In this document: positions 45,110 to 57,049 of the stretch, one piece after another
How positions within the stretch are numbered: position 1 is the first letter of the stretch
Layout of the letters: each line of letters begins with the position of its first letter
Made by a program: the position numbers and the translations under genes
NCBI RefSeq assembly: GCF_002259755.1
Contig: NZ_MWWY01000006.1
Location: 55,845-119,844, forward strand
Direction: 5' to 3'
Length of the DNA: 64,000 bases
Source: Bifidobacterium hapali
GTDB lineage: Bacteria; Actinomycetota; Actinomycetes; Actinomycetales; Bifidobacteriaceae
The notes under the pieces: model-generated
Databases searched by the model: none
What the model was told of the DNA's origin: nothing
Seen by the model: the letters and a program-made list of their open reading frames with translations, nothing else

Positions 45110-45928
45110 ATGGCTGAACAGGACGGGAAGGCAAAGAAGAAAAACGGCTTCTTCTCGCGAATTTCCACGACCGTCAATCAGATCAAGCAGATCTACAAGT
45201 ACACGGCCGCCGAAGATAAGCAGCTACCGTGGATGATCGCCGGCGCTGTTGCCGCACCGATTATCGTGTTTATTATTCTGGGCATCGTATTCCATTGGTC
45301 AGTGTTCACATGGATTCTGCTCATGATCACCGCGATCATGCTCGCCATGTTGCTCGCGACAATGGTCCTCACCAATCGAGCCGATAAAGTCGGCTACGCT
45401 AAGCTCGAAGGGCGCCCGGGCGCGGCTGTGAGCGTGCTGAAAAACATTAACAAAGCTGGATTCAACTTCCCTGAGCAGCCGGCGTGGATTGATCCGAAGA
45501 CCCGCGATATGATCTGGCGCGGTACGGGATACAACGGTATTTATCTACTTGGCGAAGGCGATTACAAGCGTGTCGAGCGCGCGATGCATCGTCAGGAGCA
45601 AAGTATTAAGGGCGTTACCGCTGGCTCTCAGATTCCGATCTACCGCATTTACGTGGGCACTGGAGAACATCAGACGCGACTCAAGGATCTGCGTAAGACT
45701 GTTGTCAAGCAAAAGGCGTACCGCCCGAAGTCTCAGCCGACCGGATGGTGGGACACGATGTGGTACAAGATCAAGCCGACTGTGCGGTTTATTTTAACCA
45801 AGGACGAGCTGGAAACGCTCAATAAACGTCTCGATACGCTGCAAACAAAGGCTGGATACGGTATTCCTAAGGGCATTGACCCGACTAAGCCTCAGCGTAT
45901 GAGCCGTCGTGCCATGCGCGGTAGGTGA
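45110..45928 (+). CDS. DUF4191 membrane protein
   Basis: 272 residues from ATG 45110, behind AGTGAGGA. A Lys-rich N-terminus, two helices near residues 43-90 and a soluble C-terminal domain (KLEGRPGAAVSVLKNINKAGFNFPEQPAW, RGTGYNGIYLLGEG) match DUF4191 of Actinobacteria. Function is unknown. It lies between the flavoprotein and glnA, with its own terminator. Confidence 0.88.
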   Translation: MAEQDGKAKKKNGFFSRISTTVNQIKQIYKYTAAEDKQLPWMIAGAVAAPIIVFIILGIVFHWSVFTWILLMITAIMLAMLLATMVLTNRADKVGYAKLEGRPGAAVSVLKNINKAGFNFPEQPAWIDPKTRDMIWRGTGYNGIYLLGEGDYKRVERAMHRQEQSIKGVTAGSQIPIYRIYVGTGEHQTRLKDLRKTVVKQKAYRPKSQPTGWWDTMWYKIKPTVRFILTKDELETLNKRLDTLQTKAGYGIPKGIDPTKPQRMSRRAMRGR

Positions 45929-45947
45929 TTGGTAACGCAACTCGTTG

Positions 45948-45997
45948 CAAGGGCCTTTCGACAGCATGTCATGTGCATGCATGTCGAAAGGCCCTTG
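45948..45997 (+). terminator. Terminator after DUF4191
   Basis: CAAGGGCCTTTCGACA (45948-45963) pairs exactly with 45982-45997 around 18 nt. The rest of the gap to glnA (to 46212) is presumed promoter sequence with nothing further recognised. Confidence 0.8.
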
Positions 45998-46212
45998 TTG
46001 TATCTCACCATCGAGTCTCACCAAGCGAACATTATCGCCAGTATCGCTACTATCGCTCGTAACACGACAATCGCATCATTATGCGGCAATCCAGCCGTTG
46101 ACATCATACATGTCGCCGTCCCGAAACATTCTCGTAACCGAAACTGCGAGCGCGCGAAACGCACGTTCCTAGACTGTAAGCCTGTAAGTAACTTCATGAA
46201 AGGAGCGGTCCC

Positions 46213-47649
46213 GTGACCGAACTCAAGTCCAAGGAAGACGCCGAGGCCCTGATCAACAAGGAAGGCATCGAATACGTCTCCGTACGTTTCACTGATCTGA
46301 TCGGTGTTCAGCAGCACTTCACGGTTCCGGCGAGCGAGTTCATCAAGGATGCGTTCACCGAGGGCATGCCGTTCGACGGTTCCTCCGTGCAGGGCTTCCA
46401 GGCCATCAACGAGTCTGATATGAAGCTGGTGCCGGATATCACCACCGCATTCGTTGACCCGTTCCGCAAGCACAAGACTCTCGACGTGGCGTTCTCCATC
46501 GTCGACCCGCTGACCGACGAGCCATACTCTCGCGATCCTCGTCAGGTTGCCGGCAAGGCCGAAGCCTACCTGAAGTCCACCGGCATCGCCGACACCGCAT
46601 CTTTCGCTCCGGAAGCTGAATTCTTCATCTTTGACAAGGTTCGTTTCGAGAACTCCATGCAGCGCTCCTTCTACGAGGTCGACTCGGTTGAAGCGCCGTG
46701 GAACTCCGGCCTTGACACCGAAGAAGACGGCACGCCGAACATCGGCTTCAAGAACCGTGTCAAGCGCGGCTACTTCCCGGTTCCGCCGATCGATCACACG
46801 CAGGATCTGCGCGACGACATGGTTGCCAACCTGCAGAAGGTCGGCCTGATCCTCGAGCGTTCTCACCACGAGGTCGCTGGCGCTGGTCAGCAGGAGATCA
46901 ACTACCGCTTCAACTCCCTGCAGCACGCAGGTGACGACCTGATGAAGTACAAGTACGTCGTTCACGAGACCGCTGCTCTCGCTGGCAAGGCTGCGACCTT
47001 CATGCCGAAGCCGCTCGCTGGCGATAACGGCACTGGCATGCACTGCCACCAGTCCCTGTGGAAGGACGGCAAGCCGCTGTTCTACGATGAGAAGAACTAC
47101 GGTGGTCTGTCCGACATCGCCCGCTGGTACATCGGCGGTCTGATCAAGCACTCTTCCTCCGTGCTCGCCTTCACCAACCCGTCGCTGAACTCTTACCACC
47201 GTCTGGTCCCGGGCTTTGAGGCTCCGGTCAACCTCGTGTACTCGGCTCGTAACCGTTCGGCCGCTATCCGTATTCCGCTGGCTGGTACTTCACCGGCTGC
47301 TAAGCGTATCGAGTTCCGCGCTCCGGACCCGTCCTGCAACCCGTTCCTTGCGTTCTCTGCTCAGCTCATGGCTGGCCTCGACGGTATCCTCAACCACATC
47401 GAACCGCCGGAACCGGTCGACAAGGACCTCTACGAGCTTCCTCCGGAAGAGCACGCTGGCATCAAGCAGGTGCCGAGCTCGCTGGCCGAAGCTATGGACG
47501 CTCTGGAAGCTGATCACGACTTCCTGACCGCTGGTGACGTGTTTACCGATGATCTGATCGAGACGTGGATCGACCTCAAGCGCGGTGAAATCGATCAGGC
47601 TCGACTGTCGCCGACCCCGCTCGAGTATGAGCTGTATTTCCACATCTGA
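46213..47649 (+). CDS. glnA: Glutamine synthetase type I
   Basis: 478 residues from GTG 46213, behind GAAAGGAGC. Conserved blocks include [32 protein letters not shown] (metal ligands), [15 protein letters not shown] and NRSAAIRIP. Tyr in [10 protein letters not shown] is the equivalent of the adenylylated Tyr of GlnA-I-beta, so GlnE-type control is expected. It makes glutamine from glutamate, ammonia and ATP in the cytoplasm. Codon use is strongly biased toward preferred codons, more than in neighbouring genes, as expected of a highly expressed gene. It has its own terminator and stands alone. Confidence 0.97.
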   Translation: MTELKSKEDAEALINKEGIEYVSVRFTDLIGVQQHFTVPASEFIKDAFTEGMPFDGSSVQGFQAINESDMKLVPDITTAFVDPFRKHKTLDVAFSIVDPLTDEPYSRDPRQVAGKAEAYLKSTGIADTASFAPEAEFFIFDKVRFENSMQRSFYEVDSVEAPWNSGLDTEEDGTPNIGFKNRVKRGYFPVPPIDHTQDLRDDMVANLQKVGLILERSHHEVAGAGQQEINYRFNSLQHAGDDLMKYKYVVHETAALAGKAATFMPKPLAGDNGTGMHCHQSLWKDGKPLFYDEKNYGGLSDIARWYIGGLIKHSSSVLAFTNPSLNSYHRLVPGFEAPVNLVYSARNRSAAIRIPLAGTSPAAKRIEFRAPDPSCNPFLAFSAQLMAGLDGILNHIEPPEPVDKDLYELPPEEHAGIKQVPSSLAEAMDALEADHDFLTAGDVFTDDLIETWIDLKRGEIDQARLSPTPLEYELYFHI

Positions 47650-47665
47650 TATTTATTAGGTGGGT

Positions 47666-47706
47666 AAATGCCCTTGGCCTGTTTGGCAGGTCAAGGGCAT
47701 TTTTGT
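47666..47706 (+). terminator. Rho-independent terminator of glnA
   Basis: AAATGCCCTTG (47666-47676) pairs with CAAGGGCATTT (47692-47702), followed by TTTTGTG. Confidence 0.9.
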
Positions 47707-47720
47707 GTGTGGTGTGTGCG

Positions 47721-47876
47721 CAGCGAATGGTTCTCAATAAGAAAAGTGTGAGCTTGACATTATGTCAATCGAACATGAGCAACCCAAAACCCTTGAAAAT
47801 ATTATGGTCGGCAAATGTGCGATTGTTAGAAAATGTGCGAATGGCTCACACTTTTCTTATTGAGAACCATTCGCTG
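47721..47876. repeat. 156-bp hairpin element, copy A
   Basis: 33-bp terminal inverted repeats (47721-47753 and 47844-47876, beginning CAGCGAATGGTTCTC) flank a 90-bp interior. A second 156-bp copy at 50378-50533 has the same structure with its interior in reverse orientation. With the glnA terminator this fills most of the 325-base gap before the next gene. Confidence 0.9.
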
Positions 47877-47962
47877 CACACCAGAACAAGAAAGGGGTTG
47901 TGGATAACTCAACCGTTCGACCACATACCCCATTTTTGTCCACCTTTCCCGCGCGAATGCTT

Positions 47963-47968
47963 TATAGT
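47963..47968 (+). promoter_or_regulatory. -10 box suggesting a leaderless transcript
   Basis: TATAGT ends seven bases before the ATG at 47975, which itself has no ribosome-binding site. Transcription would begin at or near the A of the start codon. A -35 box is not clear. Confidence 0.45.
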
Positions 47969-47974
47969 CTCGCC

Positions 47975-48802
47975 ATGAGTTCATTTACACACCAACAAAT
48001 CATCGCCAACCGGCGAGAAGAGCGGCAACGCTGCAACGATGCGGCCGCACGTACCAACGCGCCACTTCGCATAGGCTATATTAACGCATTGCGATATTGG
48101 GGCGCACCCGTGCCACAACATTGCGCACTCAGCCTTGATTCCATTCATGCATGTGTACCAAAACCTAATATACGCAAACGCGTACAAGGCGTCATTTTTC
48201 ACACATTTAGCGGTAAAGAGGATTATCGCAAGCAAGATTATGAACGCTTCTGGGTTTGTGCGCCCGCGATGGCGTGGGCTCAAATGGCACGGCACGCCAC
48301 TATCGAAGACCTCGCGATTATCGGTGCAGCATTGATGCGACGGGACCGACGCGATAAAGTAGCAACAAAAACAGACCTAGAGCGTTATATTGACGATAGC
48401 CCGCGTTTTGCCGGACGCGCTGCATGCCTTGCAGCACTCCCCTACATTCGCGAAGACACGGATTCGCCTCCTGAAACGGTGCTGCTCATGTTGCTCACCA
48501 AAAGCGGACTAGGATGTCCCACACCTAATTACCGGGTCGAAGTCGACGGTGGATATCGTCTACTCGATCTTGCTTACCCAGATTGCAATGTCGGATTCGA
48601 CTATCAAGGTGCATATCATGCCGATCCTGCGCAGATGCGCGCTGATGCGGCACGGTTCAATCAGCTGCACCATCAACGATGGACGATCATGCAAGTTACC
48701 GCTGACGACTTGCGCACAGATGAAAGCCGACAGCGACTATTAAGCATGATTATTGACGTTGTCACCCGTCAACGTCATCTCGCCGCGCTTCGCATGCTGT
48801 GA
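47975..48802 (+). CDS. DUF559/Vsr-like endonuclease-fold protein with N-terminal helical region
   Basis: 275 residues from ATG 47975 (MSSFTHQQ). The C-terminal third (VDGGYRLLDLAYPDCNVGFDYQGAYHADPAQMRADAARFNQLHHQRWTIMQVTADDL) has the DUF559 pattern of a restriction-endonuclease-like fold: an Asp in LDLAYP, an acidic residue in FDYQG, and the RW-x-I-x-V-T strand. The N-terminal part resembles AbiEi/antitoxin-like helical domains often attached in actinobacteria. Function is unknown; nuclease activity is inference and catalytic residues are partly degenerate (FDYQG rather than VEYDG). Confidence 0.75.
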   Translation: MSSFTHQQIIANRREERQRCNDAAARTNAPLRIGYINALRYWGAPVPQHCALSLDSIHACVPKPNIRKRVQGVIFHTFSGKEDYRKQDYERFWVCAPAMAWAQMARHATIEDLAIIGAALMRRDRRDKVATKTDLERYIDDSPRFAGRAACLAALPYIREDTDSPPETVLLMLLTKSGLGCPTPNYRVEVDGGYRLLDLAYPDCNVGFDYQGAYHADPAQMRADAARFNQLHHQRWTIMQVTADDLRTDESRQRLLSMIIDVVTRQRHLAALRML

Positions 48803-48863
48803 CAGCGAAAATAACCAATACCGACCTTATAATATAAGGTAGTTGCGTTTCAAGGAGGAAACC

Positions 48864-49178
48864 ATGCTGGCGTTAGAGATTGTAATCCTCATATCCCTCA
48901 TATGCGTGGGAATTCTCTCACTCATAGCGCCCGAAGCGATATGGCAGATCCAGCATTATCTAGACACTGAAGGCGGCAGACCAACACGATTTTTCCTCAT
49001 CCAGCAGCGCATTACTGGCGCAATCCTTATCGTCGCAGCAGTTGCAGCCATCATTATGTTGATCGTCGCACCCGACGAAAAACACATTTACGTTCCCAAT
49101 GACGACGAAATCTGTATATGCACCGGTAATGACAACAGCAACTGCTCCTGCACCTCGTCAAACGATGAGACGTCGTAA
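48864..49178 (+). CDS. Small two-helix membrane protein with acidic Cys-rich tail
   Basis: 104 residues from ATG 48864, behind AAGGAGG. Two hydrophobic helices (residues about 2-25 and 48-72) flank a polar loop (TEGGRPTRFFLIQQR), resembling DUF6199-type small proteins; the tail is acidic with CICTGNDNSNCSC. It is 60 bases before mrp in the same direction. Function unknown. Confidence 0.75.
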   Translation: MLALEIVILISLICVGILSLIAPEAIWQIQHYLDTEGGRPTRFFLIQQRITGAILIVAAVAAIIMLIVAPDEKHIYVPNDDEICICTGNDNSNCSCTSSNDETS

Positions 49179-49238
49179 TGTCCTCTGGCATGCCGCGCGA
49201 TCGCACGCTAGGCTGGTACGCGGCAATAAGGAGGATAT

Positions 49239-50369
49239 ATGACAGCAGACAGCGCAAATGCACGGCATATCGAAGCAGCCATTTACGACCGGCTCAGTCG
49301 CGTGATTGACCCTGAACTCGGACGATCGGTTACCGATCTCGGCATGATTGCAGCGATCAATGCGGTAGCGCGCACCGCTGACGAGCAACAGCCAGTCTAC
49401 GATGTAACCGTGCAGGTTGAGCTGACAGTGCCCGGCTGTCCACTGAGTGAAACTATTACCAACCAGATCAATGGTGCGGTCACATCCTATCCAGATGCAA
49501 CACTCACCCCGCATATTGAAGTCACGTCGATGAGTCACGACAAACTCGCCGACCTCGTCGCCGACCTCAAAGCGGAACGCAAGCAGAATCCATTTAATAA
49601 GCCAGGTATTAAGACTCGTATTTTCGCAATCGCCTCAGGCAAGGGCGGCGTTGGTAAATCGTCGGTTACTGCAAATCTTGCGGCTACGTTCGCAGCGCTT
49701 GGCTATGATACGGCGGCGATTGACGCGGATATTTATGGATTTTCATTGCCGAGATTGTTTGGCGTGCATACCCAGCCGACGAATCTCAATGGTATGCTTA
49801 TGCCGGTGACTGCATGGGGCGTCAAACTTATTTCGATCGGCATGTTCGCGGGTGCAGACCGGGCGATTTTATGGCGTGGACCGCGTTTGCAGCGTTCACT
49901 TGAGCAATTTTTATCAGACGTGTGGTGGGGAGAGCCGGATGTGTTGCTCCTTGATTTGGCACCCGGCACCGGTGATATGGCTATTTCCGTGGCGCAAGCA
50001 TTGCCGAACGCTGAGCTCATAGTGGTGACAACACCGCAGCCGAGCGCTTCCGACGTGGCTGTACGATCGGGACTGGTTGCGTTGCAAGTACCGATGAAAG
50101 TGCGCGGCGTGGTGGAAAACATGAGCTGGTATGAGCATAAGGGCGAGAAGCTGCGCATTTTTGGCGAAGGCGGCGGCCAACGCGTGGCTGATCAGTTGAC
50201 TGATGCGCTCGGTTATGATGTGCCGTTGATGACGCAATTGCCACTTGACCCTGATTTGCGCGAGATTGGCGAGGCAGGGCGCCCGGCGGTGCTTGACAAG
50301 GATGGTGCGCTGCGGTCGGATGGCATAGGCGCTGCATTTAGGGGGCTTGCGAAGAGTTTGATGAGCTGA
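49239..50369 (+). CDS. mrp: Mrp/ApbC-type P-loop ATPase (Fe-S cluster carrier)
   Basis: 376 residues, start behind AAGGAGG. The N-terminal MIP18/DUF59 domain (DPELGRSVTDLGMI, VPGCPLSETI) is followed by the deviant Walker A GKGGVGKS at residues 134-141, DADIYGFSLPRLFG, DLAPGTGDMAIS and NMSWYE. The usual CxxC between MSWYE and FGEGGG, which carries the Fe-S cluster in many members, is absent (YEHKGEKLRIFGEGGG), so cluster binding may differ. It probably serves Fe-S protein maturation. Confidence 0.92.
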   Translation: MTADSANARHIEAAIYDRLSRVIDPELGRSVTDLGMIAAINAVARTADEQQPVYDVTVQVELTVPGCPLSETITNQINGAVTSYPDATLTPHIEVTSMSHDKLADLVADLKAERKQNPFNKPGIKTRIFAIASGKGGVGKSSVTANLAATFAALGYDTAAIDADIYGFSLPRLFGVHTQPTNLNGMLMPVTAWGVKLISIGMFAGADRAILWRGPRLQRSLEQFLSDVWWGEPDVLLLDLAPGTGDMAISVAQALPNAELIVVTTPQPSASDVAVRSGLVALQVPMKVRGVVENMSWYEHKGEKLRIFGEGGGQRVADQLTDALGYDVPLMTQLPLDPDLREIGEAGRPAVLDKDGALRSDGIGAAFRGLAKSLMS

Positions 50370-50377
50370 CTTGTGTG

Positions 50378-50533
50378 CAGCGAATCGTTCTCAATAAGAA
50401 AAGTGTGAGCCAAACGCACATTTTCAAACAATCAAACATTTGCAGAACTCAATGTTTGCAACAGTTCTAAGCCGCTCATGTTCGATTGACATTGCGTCAG
50501 GTTCACACTTTTCTTATTGAGAACGATTCGCTG
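50378..50533. repeat. 156-bp hairpin element, copy B
   Basis: 33-bp inverted arms (50378-50410 and 50501-50533, one mismatch) flank a 90-bp interior that matches copy A (47721-47876) in reverse orientation. Its right end abuts the stop codon of ligA and its left end lies nine bases after the mrp stop, so it may serve both convergent genes as a terminator. Confidence 0.9.
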
Positions 50534-53209
<2,676 letters not shown>

Positions 53210-53281
53210 TTATATCGGTGCCCACTGACGAGCACCATACACCAGCCGCACCCAGCCGCAGCCAGCCAGACGCAGCACAGG

Positions 53282-56200
53282 TCAGGCGTTGAGCGAGCGC
53301 AAGAACTGTGCTTGAATCACGTCAATACCGTCAGCATCATCGTCAGCCATGCGCGCCCACGCTACCGACAGTGTGCGTGCCGGTACGAACATGCCTTCGT
53401 CAACGCTTACGCGAGCTGCATCGCGGATAATATCGCCAACTTCTGTGCGCGGCCATACTGGCAGATCATGCGCGGCGAGCACAGCCGCAGCTGCCTCAAC
53501 TCCGTCTGGTACTGGTACGCATTGAGAGTCTGCGCGTGCGACGAGTTCGCGTAATTCACCTTCTAGCGCGTTGATTTGGCCGGGACTGATATGGTCGCTC
53601 ATGATATAGGCGGCTGTGGCGGTGGCGAACTGGTCGCGCATCCATTCGCAGTATGCAAACCGGTAGTAGGCGTATGCTGCATCGCCACGGTCGAGTGCCA
53701 CGCGCAACGCGTTCAAGCATGCGGCACGCGCTGAATCCCAGTCTTCAAGACGCGCGAGTTGCACGGCGAGTCTGAGATGTGACAGCGGATACGCCGGCGC
53801 GTAGGAAACCATTGCGTTGAGATGTGGCAATGCTGCTTTCGCACCTTTAATTTGGGCGAGAATGTCAGCGATTTCCATGTGTGCGTAGAACAAGTTGTCC
53901 GGAATGAGCACGGTTTGCTCGCCGGGAGTTGCGAACAAACGGTTATAGACAACACGTTCTGCATATGAGTTGAAGTATCGCGGCACGCCGGGATTGTTGG
54001 CGTACATGAGGTCAAGACGTTCAACTTCAGCTTCGACGGTTTCCAGCGCACGATCGATTTGACCGGAGAACAGTAGATCGTGTGCTTTGGAACGTTCTCG
54101 ATCAAGCCCAGCGCTTAGCTGGAAATCAATATCGGGCGTATCACGACCGTCGATGAGTGCGCTCGTGACTTGCGGTGCGAGACTACTCAACTCGGGGTCG
54201 CCGATTCGGTCGATGAGTCGCATGGCACGCTGTGCTTTTTCTACCGATGGCATATGCTCGTCAGCGGCCAAGTGATGGAATTCTGTCACACCGCGTTGCA
54301 GTAAATCTGCACGTTGAATCGATAGTCCTGTCGCGTCATTGGTGCCGAAGACGCGAGCAGCCTGCGGGTCGAATGTGACATCGGACAGTTCCGGCTCTTC
54401 TTGAGCACCGCTCGGCGCGAACCGCTTGTCTCGCAAGTCAAATCCCGACGGTGTAGGTGTCAGTCCCCCATCCTCATCAAGCTGCAGTGACGCATCGAAT
54501 TGACGATACGTGTCGAGCGGATGCTGCAACCCATCTTCATAAAGGCGAGACAACAGTCGGTCGCGTTCAAACGTAACCGTGACCATCGTGCGCACAGTTG
54601 GATTAGTGTGTAATGCATCGTGCAACGGGTCGGAAGTATCACTGTCACTGTCTGACTGACTGTCTGACTGAGCCTCGGTGTCAAGTCCATTGGACACGCC
54701 GAACAGATCAGTTAAGTCAGGGAATCCATCTGTGCCCTGATCGTCACTATCGTCAGCAGTATTGTCACCCGGCGTGCTGAATGCGACCTCATCGAAGTCC
54801 ATACCGCGCATGAGATCTTCAAATTGATCGTCGACGCTCTGCTTATCGGCGTTGTTAGTATCTGATGTTGACCGCGTATCACCAGTATGATCGTCGCTGA
54901 CTGTATGTGCACTGTCAGTTTCCTCAGCTGACTGAGACTGCTGCTGAGCCTGCGACTGTCCGCTGCCGCGCGAGTCAGTATCATGCGGTTCTTCGACACT
55001 GTGTGGCAAGCTCAATGATGGATCGCCGTGGAAGTCGCCGTCTTTCGGGTCGGCTTTAGAACCGCCGAATCGTACATCGCCAAGTCGTGCACGTTCAAAT
55101 TTGCGTAATACTTGCCCGACCATGCCGGAAATTGCAGAATCCTGTTCTGCAACAGCTTCTTCGAGACCGATTGAATCAATATGAAGCGATACGCGACGAA
55201 TATGATCGTCTGCGCCAAACAGCAGCATGGCCATCATGAGTCCCACGCGCAGATTGTATGCAGTGCTCATTGCCGCACGATCATGCTCATTCAATGACGT
55301 CCACATATGTTCGGTTTCGTCGTATCGACTGGTCGGCATCATGGACGGGCCCGATGTGGTGAAGCCGATCGCAGCCTCACCAGTGGCGAGATTGGAACGG
55401 AATTCAACATCGAAACGGAACGGCAAACGCAGTCGACGCAGTAGTGTCGACACGGTTTGGCGATACAGCCATTCGGATGATGTCGCGTGTCTGCCGAGTG
55501 GATCAGCGTGCTGCTCAGCCAGTCGCTGTGCCAGTGCACGCGCTTCGTCAGCTAAGCGCAATACGGCGTGACGGCCATCAGCCTCATGCTCGTGTGCTGG
55601 CTTATGCTTACGTCGAGTATCGCCAGCACCGGATGCGCTGCCGTTACCGCTCACGTTCACGCTACCCGTGCCGGTTTCCTCAGCGTTGCCAAGACCCGGC
55701 ACAACATCCGTCTCGTTGAGCACGCCTACGCCGGCAGGTGACGGAAACGCTTGGTCAGGCTGCAATGCGCCGAGCGCTGGATCTTCAAGCAACATCCAGT
55801 CAATCTGTGCCGCTTCAGCGCGCGTTACTGTGTCTTCGGTCGGCGTAAGCCCAAGTCGCGCGTTGCGTTCAAGCCATGCGCTCACGTTCGAGAACCGGTT
55901 GAGGTTACCTTCAATACGCAATGCCTGCAAAATAGCAGGAAATTGCAATTCCGCGTTCCATGTAAGGAAGTAGCCGCCAGAATACGACGACGTGTATAAA
56001 TGCAACGGTTCTGCGCCATGCACCGCATCCAAACCAGTAGCCGGGTCAAGCGCGCCTGCTTCATGCATAAGGTCGGAGAAATGATCTTCAAGACCAGACG
56101 CGCGCATACCGTGAGCACGCGCATCAAGCGTATCGCGCAAGCAGCGACGAATCGCACCAATGGGCGCTTCACGGTTGAGTCGGCGGAAAATATTGCCGGC

Positions 56201-57049
56201 CCCGAATCCGATCAACAGACCATTCATCGACGGCAAAAAGTACGTGGCAAAAAACGCAATGGTAATCGCATCACGGTATTCGAGATCGTAACGCATCGAA
56301 CCGGGCAAGTCCGCACGCATTTGTTCGAGCGTATACCGATTGCCTGTTTTCAACCATGATGCCAGCCAGCTCATGCGACCGGCATCATCTCGGCCGACAA
56401 TACCGCCTTGCACACACGTCACCATGTGCGCACCGCTGCCACGACGACCTGCACCGGAACCGGCACCGGCCGCAACACCAGCACCAGCTCCGCCCGGAGT
56501 CAGCCGATGCCCAAACCGCGGACCATCCGGCAAGCGCACCTGCCCTTCTTTACCGAAAATAAATCGCGCCTGCATATTGTACGTATCCATTGCCGGATCA
56601 TCTCCAGCAAACACACGGCCTTTATCATCCGCGATCGCGATCTGAGCGAAATGATCATTGTCACTAAACGCACCCAGCGACAGTACAGACCCTTGCCGCC
56701 CCGGTAGCTGTGCCCAGCCGAATCGCAATGTTTCGTCCTGTTTCCAAGTCAGGCCGTCAAATATGTGACGTTTAACAAGAGGTCCGAGTACGACTGCATG
56801 ATCAGCCAGCCCGTCAGGCATACCTTTGCCTGCGTCTGAGGTGTGTGAAGCAGCGAACGGCGCAACAAACGGCACGGTGCCGCCGCCGGAGACGGCACCG
56901 CCCAGCGAGCGCACCAGCCTGCCGATCGCGGCCGGCACGCCGCGGCCATGACTGTGGTGTGGTGTGCGTTGAAACATGTCCAATATTCTTCCAATCCAGC
57001 CCGACATGACGTTGATCATGAAGCCGATAGAATAATGGAGTGTCTTCAT
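53282..57049 (-). CDS. Large protein of unknown function with acidic linker and TPR-like C-terminus
   Basis: About 1255 residues if ATG 57049 is used, but that start overlaps the divergent gene at 57040 by ten bases; ATGs at 57019 and 57007 are alternatives and none has a clear ribosome-binding site. There is no signal peptide or obvious transmembrane helix apart from a weak hydrophobic stretch near residue 265 (TIAFFATYFLPSMNGLLIGFG). Residues about 650-790 are an acidic Ser/Asp/Gln-rich low-complexity linker. The C-terminal 300 residues contain TPR-like helical pairs (AHMEIADILAQIKGAKAALPHLNAM, AVQLARLEDWDSARAACLNALRVAL). A glycine-rich patch lies near residue 200. The order suggests a cytoplasmic scaffold; no enzyme motif is recognised. 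Confidence 0.8.
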   Translation of the reverse strand: MKTLHYSIGFMINVMSGWIGRILDMFQRTPHHSHGRGVPAAIGRLVRSLGGAVSGGGTVPFVAPFAASHTSDAGKGMPDGLADHAVVLGPLVKRHIFDGLTWKQDETLRFGWAQLPGRQGSVLSLGAFSDNDHFAQIAIADDKGRVFAGDDPAMDTYNMQARFIFGKEGQVRLPDGPRFGHRLTPGGAGAGVAAGAGSGAGRRGSGAHMVTCVQGGIVGRDDAGRMSWLASWLKTGNRYTLEQMRADLPGSMRYDLEYRDAITIAFFATYFLPSMNGLLIGFGAGNIFRRLNREAPIGAIRRCLRDTLDARAHGMRASGLEDHFSDLMHEAGALDPATGLDAVHGAEPLHLYTSSYSGGYFLTWNAELQFPAILQALRIEGNLNRFSNVSAWLERNARLGLTPTEDTVTRAEAAQIDWMLLEDPALGALQPDQAFPSPAGVGVLNETDVVPGLGNAEETGTGSVNVSGNGSASGAGDTRRKHKPAHEHEADGRHAVLRLADEARALAQRLAEQHADPLGRHATSSEWLYRQTVSTLLRRLRLPFRFDVEFRSNLATGEAAIGFTTSGPSMMPTSRYDETEHMWTSLNEHDRAAMSTAYNLRVGLMMAMLLFGADDHIRRVSLHIDSIGLEEAVAEQDSAISGMVGQVLRKFERARLGDVRFGGSKADPKDGDFHGDPSLSLPHSVEEPHDTDSRGSGQSQAQQQSQSAEETDSAHTVSDDHTGDTRSTSDTNNADKQSVDDQFEDLMRGMDFDEVAFSTPGDNTADDSDDQGTDGFPDLTDLFGVSNGLDTEAQSDSQSDSDSDTSDPLHDALHTNPTVRTMVTVTFERDRLLSRLYEDGLQHPLDTYRQFDASLQLDEDGGLTPTPSGFDLRDKRFAPSGAQEEPELSDVTFDPQAARVFGTNDATGLSIQRADLLQRGVTEFHHLAADEHMPSVEKAQRAMRLIDRIGDPELSSLAPQVTSALIDGRDTPDIDFQLSAGLDRERSKAHDLLFSGQIDRALETVEAEVERLDLMYANNPGVPRYFNSYAERVVYNRLFATPGEQTVLIPDNLFYAHMEIADILAQIKGAKAALPHLNAMVSYAPAYPLSHLRLAVQLARLEDWDSARAACLNALRVALDRGDAAYAYYRFAYCEWMRDQFATATAAYIMSDHISPGQINALEGELRELVARADSQCVPVPDGVEAAAAVLAAHDLPVWPRTEVGDIIRDAARVSVDEGMFVPARTLSVAWARMADDDADGIDVIQAQFLRSLNA

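Noticed and set aside
46018..47199. 393-residue minus-strand open frame
   Set aside because: Antisense to glnA, whose biased codon usage commonly opens the opposite strand.
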